From Anaerolineaceae bacterium UBA700 (lineage in GTDB: Bacteria; Chloroflexota; Anaerolineae; Anaerolineales; Anaerolineaceae), in assembly GCA_002298885.1 (NCBI GenBank), contig DBMK01000245.1:1-17570 (forward strand): 17,570 nucleotides of DNA, read 5' to 3'. Every line of letters starts with the position of its first letter. Positions within the stretch are counted from its first letter, which is position 1. Below, piece after piece: positions 1 through 6,367 of the stretch. Under the pieces are notes generated by a model. That model had not been told where the DNA came from. It did no database searches and saw only the letters and a list, made by a program, of their open reading frames with translations. Position numbers and translations under genes: made by a program.

Positions 1-27
1 AAAAATATCCCCGTTACTTCATTAAAA

Positions 28-70
28 GATCATGCGATCAATCCGGTTACACCGGATTGATCGCATGATC
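28..70 (-). terminator. Rho-independent terminator overlapping the DinB stop codon
   Basis: Positions 28-47 and 51-70 form a perfect 20-bp inverted repeat with a 3-nt loop. Read on the minus strand, the hairpin is followed by TTTTAATG, a short T-tract. The upstream arm encodes the last seven codons of the DinB-family gene, and the stop codon begins in the loop. This is therefore a terminator built partly from coding sequence. It is expected to end the MFS-DinB transcript. Confidence 0.75.
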
Positions 71-571
71 CTTGAAATAAACCACCCACGGGCCGCAGCC
101 CTGGATGAAGGGCTGCATCATCGCCCGCTCGGCCTGCACCGTGTGCATCAGGTCGTGCCCGGCCCATTCGTTCAACATCTGCCGCAATGTCACCGGCCCC
201 AGCTCGGCATGGCGGGCGCTTAGGTCCAGATCGGCCGGCGTCACACTGCCCAGCGCGGCGAGGCTGGCGGCGCGCATCTGCTTGAACTCGCTCGCCAGGT
301 TAGCCGGGCTGCGCGCCAGGTCATCTTTTGTGCCTTCAACGTCCGGATTGAAATCAGGAAAATCGCGGCCTTCGTGAAAAGCCGTCAGGCGCGTATTGAA
401 GACCTTTTCTTTATCCATGATATGCAGCAGACACTCCACGGCCGACCATTCCCCTGGCGCCGGCCTTTCGACCAGCAGCTCGTGTGGCAAAGTTTGGATG
501 AGCTGTTCCCAACGACCAGGTCCCATGCTGAGCACTTCCCGCACCCACTCAAGCAAATCTTGGTTTTCCAT
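47..571 (-). CDS. DinB superfamily protein (putative metal-dependent hydrolase or thiol transferase fold)
   Basis: This 174-residue soluble protein has the layout of the DinB/YfiT four-helix bundle: an N-terminal helix, a PAPGEWSAVECLLHI segment, and a C-terminal WAGHDLMHTVQAER segment. The candidate metal-binding triad is His50, His139 and His143, which is the usual arrangement in this superfamily. Family members include mycothiol- or bacillithiol-dependent transferases and maleylpyruvate isomerases, but many have no known substrate, and none can be assigned here. The start has a GAGAGG ribosome site upstream. It begins 12 nt after the stop of the upstream MFS gene, so the two are very likely co-transcribed. 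The terminator hairpin overlaps the 3' end. Confidence 0.85.
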   Translation of the reverse strand: MENQDLLEWVREVLSMGPGRWEQLIQTLPHELLVERPAPGEWSAVECLLHIMDKEKVFNTRLTAFHEGRDFPDFNPDVEGTKDDLARSPANLASEFKQMRAASLAALGSVTPADLDLSARHAELGPVTLRQMLNEWAGHDLMHTVQAERAMMQPFIQGCGPWVVYFKDHAINPV

Positions 572-583
572 AATTTCCCTCTC

Positions 584-2167
584 TCAATCTGCCGCCTTGA
601 GCGCGTCGATTTGGGCCTCTTCGGCCGCGGCGATTTCAGCGCCTTTCTTCTCGTCTACGCGCCACAGGATGAAAATGCCGATGATAAAGAAAATTGAGAT
701 CGAAAAAATACTATCACGCGGGTTATGGGTCAGCGTGCCCACGATGCCGTACAGCAGCGGGCCCAGGATCCCCGCGAACTTCTCGCTCAACCCGTACAGG
801 CCGAAGAATTCGCCGGATTTAGGTCGCGGAGTCAGGCTGGCGTAGATCGAGCGGCTGAGCGCCTGCGTCCCGCCCTGTACCGTACCCACCAGCCAGCCGA
901 TCATGAAGAATTCGGATTGGCTTTTGAGGAAAAAGCCCCATAGGGGAATTAAGATATAGATGCACAACCCCAAGATTACAGCGCGCTTGGCGGTCATTTT
1001 ATCGGCCAACGCGCCGAACAGCCGCTGCCCGATTGTAAATGAAAAAGCCAGCCCCAAAGCCTGGTCCGCCAGGATGAGCCCGAAGGTCACCGGGATGCTG
1101 AAACCGCCGCCCAGGTTGGCGAACAGGCCCATCAGCGGGAACGTGACCCCGGACCAGATCAGCATCGAGACGTAGGCGCCGCGCTTCTTTTCCGACGCCA
1201 CCGGGATGCGCCCGTAGATCAGAGCATAGGGGAAGGCCACGAACTGGGTCATCAGCAGCGTGCCGATCAGGATAGACGTGTCCAGCCCCAACGCCGCGCC
1301 GTAGGACGTCGCCAGCAGGATGATTGCTCCGATGCCTTCCATATAGAACCAGAAAGCCAGCAGCATCTTGAACATTTCGCGGTAGCGCGCTGCATCCTTG
1401 ACCGTATTGACCAGGCGGGTGAACGAATCCAGCACCGCGCTGCCCCGGCTGCCGTGCGCCAGCGGGATCGCCGCGGGCTCCTTGACGTTGACCAGCAGGG
1501 GAATCGTGAACACCAGCCACCATATCCCCACCGACAGGAACGCGATGCGCACCGCCAGGGAGCTGTCGATGCCAATTTTGTCTGCAAACAGGAACAGGGC
1601 CGTGTTTAAGGCCAGCAGCAGTCCTCCGCCGACGTACCCCATGGCGTAGCCCAGGCTGGAGACCCGGTTGATGTCGTCGGCCCGCGCCACGTGCTGCAGC
1701 AGGCTGCTCGAAAATCCGAGGGCGATATTCAGCGAAATGTGGGTCAGGAAGTATAGGATCAGCCCCGCCACCCACATGCCGGTCGTCAGGATGAACATGC
1801 CCGAAGAGATCAGGCTGGCGATGACAGTGGTGATCACCAGGAGCTGCTTGCGCTTGCCGGTAATATCCGCCAGTGCCCCCAGGAACGGCGCCAGGATCGC
1901 CGAGACCAATAGGGCCAGCGAAACCACCAGAGCAAAGGCGTTCGAGGCCGAATCCCTGGCCTGAGCCACGGCGGCCGCGTCGTTTGGCGAAGCGCCTGCC
2001 GCCATGAAGGCCGCGGTAGCGATGGCAATGAAATAGGGCGGGAAGAAAGTCGACGCGGTGGTCGTAATGTAGGCGTGGTTGGCCCAATCGTACCAGGCCC
2101 AGGACATCACGCCGCGGCTGTAATTCGATTGAGTTTTGGCATCGTTTAACGTTGAGGCGGTTTCCAT
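584..2167 (-). CDS. MFS transporter, Atg22/UMF1-like family
   Basis: This is a polytopic membrane protein of about 527 residues with about 12 hydrophobic helices. The N-terminal SWAWYDWANHAY motif is the hallmark of the Atg22/UMF1 branch of the major facilitator superfamily. The eukaryotic relatives export amino acids from the vacuole, whereas the bacterial substrates are mostly unknown. A cytoplasmic loop with GKRKQ after the second or third helix fits the MFS loop 2-3 signature. Two ATGs are in tandem, at 2170 and 2167. An AGGAG at 2173-2177 lies 2 nt from the first and 5 nt from the second, so the second is preferred. The charged, alanine-rich C-terminus is cytoplasmic. The gene is the first of a two-gene operon with the DinB-like gene, and its promoter is at 2221-2249. 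Confidence 0.88.
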   Translation of the reverse strand: METASTLNDAKTQSNYSRGVMSWAWYDWANHAYITTTASTFFPPYFIAIATAAFMAAGASPNDAAAVAQARDSASNAFALVVSLALLVSAILAPFLGALADITGKRKQLLVITTVIASLISSGMFILTTGMWVAGLILYFLTHISLNIALGFSSSLLQHVARADDINRVSSLGYAMGYVGGGLLLALNTALFLFADKIGIDSSLAVRIAFLSVGIWWLVFTIPLLVNVKEPAAIPLAHGSRGSAVLDSFTRLVNTVKDAARYREMFKMLLAFWFYMEGIGAIILLATSYGAALGLDTSILIGTLLMTQFVAFPYALIYGRIPVASEKKRGAYVSMLIWSGVTFPLMGLFANLGGGFSIPVTFGLILADQALGLAFSFTIGQRLFGALADKMTAKRAVILGLCIYILIPLWGFFLKSQSEFFMIGWLVGTVQGGTQALSRSIYASLTPRPKSGEFFGLYGLSEKFAGILGPLLYGIVGTLTHNPRDSIFSISIFFIIGIFILWRVDEKKGAEIAAAEEAQIDALKAAD

Positions 2168-2220
2168 CATTGCTCCTGTGCCCGGCTGTATCCCTCGCCC
2201 AGCGGCGCGAATTGAAAATA

Positions 2221-2249
2221 ATTATACCGATTCTGTCCTAAATCTTCAA
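2221..2249 (-). promoter_or_regulatory. Sigma-70-type promoter of the MFS-DinB operon
   Basis: On the minus strand, TTGAAG (2249-2244) and a perfect TATAAT (2226-2221) are separated by 17 bp. The leader to the start codon is about 45 nt. It is divergent from the promoter of the sugar dehydrogenase gene. Confidence 0.6.
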
Positions 2250-2265
2250 CAAACTGTGAGGTAGT

Positions 2266-2294
2266 TTGCACAGCAGGAGCATATCCAATATAAT
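2266..2294 (+). promoter_or_regulatory. Sigma-70-type promoter of the sugar dehydrogenase gene
   Basis: TTGCAC (2266-2271) and a perfect TATAAT (2289-2294) are separated by 17 bp. Transcription would start near 2301, giving a leader of about 42 nt before the ATG at 2343. Confidence 0.6.
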
Positions 2295-2342
2295 TGGTCG
2301 AATATATCCGTTAATATCGATGAAAGAGAGCAAGGTGCGGGC

Positions 2343-3623
2343 ATGAAACGACTATTCTGGAACAGCGCCATCCGTTGGTGGATGCGGGCGGTCTTAGGGG
2401 TGGGATTGGCGGGGAGCTTATGGGGGGCCAATGTGCAGGCGAGCCCGGCGACAGCGGCGGTGGCATGGCCGGCGGTTAAGCTGCAATTGATCTCCGGCGG
2501 GATCTCGCAGCCGGTGAGCATCAGCCACGCCGACGACGGAAGCGGCCGGATCTACGTCGTCGAGCAGGGAGGCAGGATCCGCATCGTGCAGAACGGCAGC
2601 TTGAATGCGGTGGCCTTCCTGGATATCCACACCCTGGTGAGCTGCTGCGGAGAACGCGGCCTGTTGGGGCTGGCTTTTCCGCACAATTATGCCGGTAAAA
2701 GCCATTTCTACGTGTATTACACCAACACCAACGGCGATATCGTGATCGCGCGCTACAACACCAGCGCCAACCGCGACCTGGCCGACCCGAACAGCGGCGT
2801 GATCGTGCTGACCATCGGGCATCCCTCCTTCAGCAACCACAACGGCGGGCAGCTCGCGATTGGACCGGACGGGTACCTGTACGCGGGGGTGGGAGACGGC
2901 GGCTCGGGCGGGGACCCGAACAACCACGGCCAGAGCCTGAACACCCTGCTGGCCAAGATCCTGCGTATCGACGTGGAAGGCGCCGGATGCGTGCAGAGCC
3001 CACCCAAAGCGCAGAATTACTGCGTCCCAGCCAGCAATCCGTTCACTGGCGTGGCGGGCGCCAGGCCCGAAATTTGGGCCTATGGGCTGCGCAATCCGTG
3101 GCGGTTCTCCTTCGACCGCCAGACGGGCGACCTGTACATCGGGGACGTGGGGCAGGACACGGAAGAAGAGGTGGACTTCCAACCGGCAAACAGCACAGGG
3201 GGTGTGAATTACGGCTGGAGAATCCTGGAAGGGAATCTGTGTTACAACCCGGCGAGCGGGTGCAGCGCCCCGGCGGGTTATTCGGGGCCGGTAGCCACCT
3301 ACGACCATGGGACGAACGATTCAAACGGCTGCGCGGTCACTGGCGGGTACGTCTACCGTGGACCGAACATCTACCTGGATATGCAGGGCGTGTATTTCTA
3401 CGCCGATTACTGCCTGGGAAAGCTGTACGGCTTGAAGAACGCCGGCGGCTGGCAGACCCAACTGCTGATTACGGCGCCCTTCTCCATCTCGACCTTCGGC
3501 GAGGACGAAAGCGGATACATTTACGTTGGCGATTATTCCAACGGAGCCATCTACCAACTCCAGGCCACGCTGGACCAGGCGGCGCTGCCGTTCCATAGTT
3601 ATTTCCCGAAAATTAACAAATAA
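2343..3623 (+). CDS. Secreted PQQ-dependent sugar dehydrogenase (GSDH/sorbosone dehydrogenase family)
   Basis: This 426-residue protein has an N-terminal signal peptide: a basic n-region, a hydrophobic stretch, and a likely cleavage after VQA near residue 34. The rest is a six-bladed beta-propeller of the GSDH family, which uses pyrroloquinoline quinone to oxidise sugars outside the cytoplasm. Recognisable family motifs are CCGERGLLGLAF, HNGGQLAIGPDG with the candidate catalytic His166, and GLRNPWRFSFD with Arg250-Asn251. The length fits the family. Several cysteines suggest disulfides. The C-terminal tail FHSYFPKINK resembles a short conserved tail that I recall from many exported Chloroflexota proteins, possibly a surface-retention signal. 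The true substrate is unknown, and many homologues are annotated only by family. An AAGG site lies 7 nt upstream of the ATG. The gene appears monocistronic. Confidence 0.9.
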   Translation: MKRLFWNSAIRWWMRAVLGVGLAGSLWGANVQASPATAAVAWPAVKLQLISGGISQPVSISHADDGSGRIYVVEQGGRIRIVQNGSLNAVAFLDIHTLVSCCGERGLLGLAFPHNYAGKSHFYVYYTNTNGDIVIARYNTSANRDLADPNSGVIVLTIGHPSFSNHNGGQLAIGPDGYLYAGVGDGGSGGDPNNHGQSLNTLLAKILRIDVEGAGCVQSPPKAQNYCVPASNPFTGVAGARPEIWAYGLRNPWRFSFDRQTGDLYIGDVGQDTEEEVDFQPANSTGGVNYGWRILEGNLCYNPASGCSAPAGYSGPVATYDHGTNDSNGCAVTGGYVYRGPNIYLDMQGVYFYADYCLGKLYGLKNAGGWQTQLLITAPFSISTFGEDESGYIYVGDYSNGAIYQLQATLDQAALPFHSYFPKINK

Positions 3624-3654
3624 GGCGAATGCAGATTAAGGATTTTTTTGAGGT

Positions 3655-3685
3655 TTTTTCCGGGCTGCGACGCAGCCCGGAAAAA
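3655..3685 (+). terminator. Stable hairpin between the sugar dehydrogenase and the Fur-family gene
   Basis: CCGGGCTGC (3660-3668) pairs perfectly with 3672-3680 across a GAC loop. Flanking TTTTT and AAAAA extend the stem to 14 bp. It lies 31 bp after the dehydrogenase stop. A true downstream U-tract is missing: the A/T pairs are within the stem and CCTTT follows. Termination is therefore likely but not certain. The hairpin ends 15 bp before the -10 box of the next gene. Confidence 0.5.
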
Positions 3686-3699
3686 CCTTTAAAATGGGT

Positions 3700-3727
3700 T
3701 ATAATTTGAAAATGATTTTCATTATCA
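3700..3727 (+). promoter_or_regulatory. TATAAT -10 box with overlapping double 7-1-7 Fur/Zur boxes
   Basis: A perfect TATAAT occupies 3700-3705. Immediately downstream, TGAAAATGATTTTCA (3707-3721) is a perfect 7-1-7 palindrome. A second 7-1-7 element, TGATTTTCATTATCA (3713-3727), overlaps it with an offset of exactly 6 bp. This is the classical architecture of a Fur-family operator that binds two dimers. The operator covers the predicted transcription start (about 3712), so bound repressor should block the regulator's own transcription and that of the downstream zinc-binding protein gene. No good -35 box is visible. Confidence 0.8.
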
Positions 3728-3746
3728 TTAACACGGCGAGGTCAGT

Positions 3747-4193
3747 ATGGAACCTTCATTGACCGATGCGGGTGCTATCAGCCGGGAATGGCTGGGACGA
3801 TTGAGCGACAGCGGATACCGGGTGACGGCAAAGAATCGGGCGATCGTCGAAATCATCGCCGCAAGCGAGCGCGCCCTGGACGCGGTTGCAATCTTCGACC
3901 AGGGCCGGGCACAGTACCCGGGCCTGGGCCTGGTGACGGTGTACCGAACGATCCAAAAGCTGGAGGAACTGGGACTGGTGGAGCGGCTGCACCGGGAAGA
4001 AGGCTGCAACCGGGTCCTGCGGGCGGCCCAGGGACACGAGCACTTCCTGGTGTGCAACAAATGCGGCAAGGTGGTCTACTTTAGCGGCGACGACCTGCGC
4101 AAATTGAGCGAGCAGATAGCCCTGCAGACGGGTTTCGTGATCCAGGCGCACTGGCTACAACTCTTCGGGATGTGCGCGGAGTGCAGTGCGTAG
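3747..4193 (+). CDS. zur: Fur-family metal-responsive repressor, probably Zur
   Basis: This 148-residue cytoplasmic DNA-binding repressor has an N-terminal winged helix containing GLVTVYRTIQKLEELGLVER (residues 61-80) and a C-terminal dimerisation domain. Two CxxC pairs, Cys103/Cys106 and Cys143/Cys146, form the structural zinc site. Cys87, His82, His97 and His99 are candidates for the sensory site. A cysteine at this place is typical of Zur rather than iron Fur or PerR. Together with the zinc-type binding protein 22 bp downstream, this makes Zur the best call. A GAGG ribosome site lies 5 nt upstream of the ATG. It is likely autoregulated through the overlapping operator at 3707-3727. Iron or manganese sensing cannot be excluded from sequence alone. 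Confidence 0.85.
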   Translation: MEPSLTDAGAISREWLGRLSDSGYRVTAKNRAIVEIIAASERALDAVAIFDQGRAQYPGLGLVTVYRTIQKLEELGLVERLHREEGCNRVLRAAQGHEHFLVCNKCGKVVYFSGDDLRKLSEQIALQTGFVIQAHWLQLFGMCAECSA

Positions 4194-4215
4194 ATAGAAT
4201 GGAGTAATTCAAAGA

Positions 4216-5253
4216 ATGGCGCGTAAGGAAAATAGAGTAAATTTACCCCCTCCCAACCTCCCCCGGAATCCAAAGAACCGGATTTTGGGGGAGAGGTTGC
4301 TCATTTGGCAAATCTTTGTTTTAACAATGGGTTTGCTTTTAATAGGGTCAGGCCTGGCTGGATGCCAGGTTGGGGTGAGCCCAAGCCAAACGGGACAGGC
4401 AGGCGTGTTGAGAGTAACAGCAATCGAGACCTTCCTGGCGAATATGGCGCAAAACGTGGCCGGAGAGCGGCTTAAGGTCGAGGCGCTGGTCCCGGTTGGG
4501 ATCGACCCACACGAGTTCGAACCGGCGCCGCAGGATATCGTCAAGCTGGCCCAGGCGAACGTGATCATTGCCAACGGAGCCGGAATCGAGCCCTGGTTAC
4601 AGAAGACCATTGAGAACACCGGCGACAAGGCGCTGGTAATCCAGGCTGCCGCCGGATTGAAGGGACGCACGGCGCGTGAAGGCGAAACTGTTGAATCGAG
4701 CGCGGGCGGAACCCAGCCCCTGGCCAGCGACCCGCATTTCTGGCTAGACCCGAACGACGCCATCCAGTACGTTGAGAATATCCGGGATGGGCTGAGCCAG
4801 GCCGATCCCCAGGGCCAGGCGGTGTACGCTCAAAACGCGGCTGCCTACATCGACCAGCTTATATCACTTGACGCCTGGATCAAGGACCGTGTATCGGCGA
4901 TCCCGCCGGAGCAGCGCCTGCTGGTAACCAACCACGAAAGCTTCGGCTATTTTGCCGACCGCTACGGATTTCGCATCGTGGGGACGATCGTACCCAGCGT
5001 GAGCTCGGATGCGTCGCCTTCGGCGCAGCAACTTGCGCGCCTGGTGGACAGTATCAAGGCCAGCCGGGTAAAGGCTATCTTCCTGGAAACAGGGACCAAC
5101 CCGCAGCTTGCCGATGAGGTGGGACGCGAGACCGGCGTAAAGGTGGTCACAGACCTGTTTACCCATTCGATCACGGCGTCAGGCGGTAAAGCACCGACGT
5201 ACATCGACATGATCAAATACAACGTCAATGCAATCGTCGACGCGTTAAAATAA
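4216..5253 (+). CDS. znuA: ZnuA-like zinc ABC transporter substrate-binding lipoprotein (cluster A-I)
   Basis: This 345-residue protein captures Zn2+ outside the membrane and passes it to an ABC importer. A hydrophobic segment ends in LAGC, a lipobox with Cys50 as the lipidated residue. The metal ligands expected for the family are present: His99 in DPHEF, His174 in DPHFWLDP, His240 in TNHESFGYF and Glu291 in FLETGTN. Three histidines favour zinc, because manganese-type members usually have Glu at the third position. The His-rich loop of many ZnuA proteins is absent. The N-terminus is unusually long before the signal helix because a palindromic repeat (4246-4298) is read as coding sequence. 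No permease or ATPase gene is adjacent, so the partner ZnuBC must be elsewhere or absent. A GGAG site lies 11 nt before the ATG. The gene is probably co-transcribed with the Zur gene. Confidence 0.87.
   Translation: MARKENRVNLPPPNLPRNPKNRILGERLLIWQIFVLTMGLLLIGSGLAGCQVGVSPSQTGQAGVLRVTAIETFLANMAQNVAGERLKVEALVPVGIDPHEFEPAPQDIVKLAQANVIIANGAGIEPWLQKTIENTGDKALVIQAAAGLKGRTAREGETVESSAGGTQPLASDPHFWLDPNDAIQYVENIRDGLSQADPQGQAVYAQNAAAYIDQLISLDAWIKDRVSAIPPEQRLLVTNHESFGYFADRYGFRIVGTIVPSVSSDASPSAQQLARLVDSIKASRVKAIFLETGTNPQLADEVGRETGVKVVTDLFTHSITASGGKAPTYIDMIKYNVNAIVDALK
4246..4298. repeat. C-rich/G-rich palindromic repeat inside the znuA leader
   Basis: AACCTCCCCCGGAATCC (4255-4271) and GGATTTTGGGGGAGAGGTT (4280-4298) form an imperfect inverted repeat, preceded by CCCCCTCCC. 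It encodes the odd Pro/Asn-rich stretch NLPPPNLPRNPKNRI at residues 9-23 of the ZnuA-like protein. It resembles the CCCCCTTCCC/GGGAAGGGGG repeat at 17522-17544, suggesting an intergenic repeat family that has landed in a coding leader. Confidence 0.55.
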
Positions 5254-5289
5254 TCCTTTTGTGGCATTGAAAATTCTTGCTGGATGTAT

Positions 5290-5314
5290 TAGGATATAGT
5301 CTACAGACTATGTC
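5290..5314 (+). promoter_or_regulatory. Promoter with operator-like palindrome at the start of the His-rich protein gene
   Basis: ATAGTC (5296-5301) and GACTAT (5306-5311) form a perfect 6-bp inverted repeat around TACA. It overlaps a possible -10 box (TAGGAT at 5290-5295, 17 bp after TTGAAA at 5267-5272, or TATAGT at 5295-5300) and the ATG at 5310. The shape suits a dimeric repressor site. The AGTCTACA half is reminiscent of BlaI/CopY-type operators, but the other half does not match that pattern, so the regulator cannot be named. Confidence 0.4.
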
Positions 5315-5669
5315 AAATATACATACGGGAGCGGCGCGGGTTGGGTTGGTGCTGTGGGCAGTTTACATCATGTTTGCCCAACCCGGGCTGCCTGCCTGCT
5401 GGCTGGAAGCCGTGCCGTGCGCGTTCCACGTGCACTTCGGGCACGGTCACGCCGAGGCGCCCCACAGCCATGCCTACCTCATCGACATAAGCCAGGGGCA
5501 AGGCAGCCAGCCATATCCTCATCCAGCGGCCGATTCGATGCTGCTAGTGCTGCTGCTGGCGCTTTCCGGCGCGACGGCGCGGCTGAAACAGGCCAGGCAC
5601 GTATACTGCCCTGCTGGATGGGCCTTTGCGCCTGAACCTCCCCCTCCCAGGTTCCCTCTTTCCGCATAA
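5310..5669 (+). CDS. Small His-rich membrane protein, putative metal-binding
   Basis: This 119-residue protein belongs to no family I can name. It has an N-terminal hydrophobic helix (about residues 8-24) and a second around residues 75-90. Between them are Cys30, Cys37 and a dense histidine cluster: His40, His42, His45, His47, His52 and His54, six within 15 residues. The tail is proline-rich. The cluster is expected to bind zinc, copper or nickel, probably on one face of the membrane. It sits between a zinc-binding lipoprotein and a copper-type fusion protein, which supports a metal role. The ATG at 5310 is preferred; a TTG at 5277 in the same frame would extend it by 11 residues. No ribosome site is visible at either start, consistent with a nearly leaderless transcript. 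Confidence 0.6.
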   Translation: MSNIHTGAARVGLVLWAVYIMFAQPGLPACWLEAVPCAFHVHFGHGHAEAPHSHAYLIDISQGQGSQPYPHPAADSMLLVLLLALSGATARLKQARHVYCPAGWAFAPEPPPPRFPLSA

Positions 5670-5753
5670 TCACCAATCCGTTTTAGCAACGGGCACAATC
5701 ATTTTGGGGCGCTGCGTACTCAAAAACCGCGCAATTCTGCCCTTACGATTATT

Positions 5754-5768
5754 TAATGATGATTATTG
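5754..5768 (+). promoter_or_regulatory. Possible weak Fur/Zur box upstream of the N-terminal-His protein
   Basis: TAATGATGATTATTG matches the 7-1-7 Fur consensus TGATAAT-N-ATTATCA at 10 of 14 arm positions. It abuts the GGAGGA ribosome site. It may extend the regulon of the Fur-family repressor to this gene, but AT-rich leaders can match by chance. Confidence 0.3.
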
Positions 5769-5778
5769 GAGGAAAGAC

Positions 5779-6357
5779 ATGAGATCGAGGTTTTTCATTG
5801 CATTACTTGCAACTTTATGCGTCGCAGCATTGATTCATTCCGTTGTCTCCGCACATGGGAAAACGACAGCAGGAGATTACGATTTGGAAATTGGGTTCCA
5901 TAACGAGCCGGTGGTAGTGGGCATGCCCAATTCGCTCGACCTGTTCGTGACCAATAGCAAGACCGGAGAAAAAGTAAACAACCTGCAGGACACGCTGACC
6001 GCCGAGCTCATCTTCGGCGCTTCCAAAAAGACCTTCAAATTGGAGCCACAGGAGGATATAGATGGAGCCTACACGGCGTACGTCATCCCCTCAGCAGCCG
6101 GCGATTACACCTGGCACATCAGCGGAAAGATCAACGACACGCCGGTAGACGTCTCGATGACCAGCAGTCCGGATACGTTCAACTCGGCGGAGGAAGCCTC
6201 GATATACGCCTTCCCCAGCGCGAATGACCCGGCATCCGTTGCGGCCTCAACCGCCAACACGGCTCTGTATGTGGGCGGAGCTGGCCTGATGATTGGTCTC
6301 GCCGGACTTTTCTTAGGACTTGCAGCGCTGCAGACGGCCCGGCGTCAAAAAAAGTAA
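5779..6357 (+). CDS. Exported single-TM protein with mature N-terminal histidine (YtkA/FixH-like, copper-associated)
   Basis: The protein has 192 residues. A signal peptide ends in VVSA at residue 25, so the mature protein should begin with His26. It is followed by a beta-rich domain, with motifs GDYDLEIGFHNEPVVVGMPN and GDYTWHISG, resembling YtkA-like or Ig-like copper-associated domains. A C-terminal transmembrane helix (about residues 163-185) ends in a basic anchor (RRQKK). The family recurs beside CopC/CopD genes in many bacteria, as far as I recall, but is not characterised. A free N-terminal His plus His41 or His116 could form a copper site of the CopC or histidine-brace type; this is inference. 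The ATG at 5779 has a strong GGAGGA site 5-6 nt upstream. The same frame is open from 5626 but without a ribosome site. The gene is probably an operon with the fusion gene 10 nt downstream. Confidence 0.72.
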   Translation: MRSRFFIALLATLCVAALIHSVVSAHGKTTAGDYDLEIGFHNEPVVVGMPNSLDLFVTNSKTGEKVNNLQDTLTAELIFGASKKTFKLEPQEDIDGAYTAYVIPSAAGDYTWHISGKINDTPVDVSMTSSPDTFNSAEEASIYAFPSANDPASVAASTANTALYVGGAGLMIGLAGLFLGLAALQTARRQKK

Positions 6358-6367
6358 AACCGGATTT

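Noticed and set aside
999..2087. Long open frame on the minus strand in another frame of the MFS gene
   Set aside because: Its product is Gly/Arg/Pro-rich low-complexity sequence typical of a shadow frame, while the overlapping frame encodes a clear Atg22-like transporter.
2418..3308. Open frame of 296 codons opposite the sugar dehydrogenase gene
   Set aside because: Antisense shadow of a high-GC gene. No domain, no ribosome site, and the sense strand encodes recognisable GSDH motifs.
5267..5282. Fur half-site TGAAAAT upstream of the His-rich gene
   Set aside because: Only one heptamer matches; the second half shows no symmetry, so it is not called an operator.
5626..5778. Upstream start for the N-terminal-His protein
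   Set aside because: It would place 51 extra residues ahead of a proper signal peptide; the ATG at 5779 has GGAGGA just upstream.
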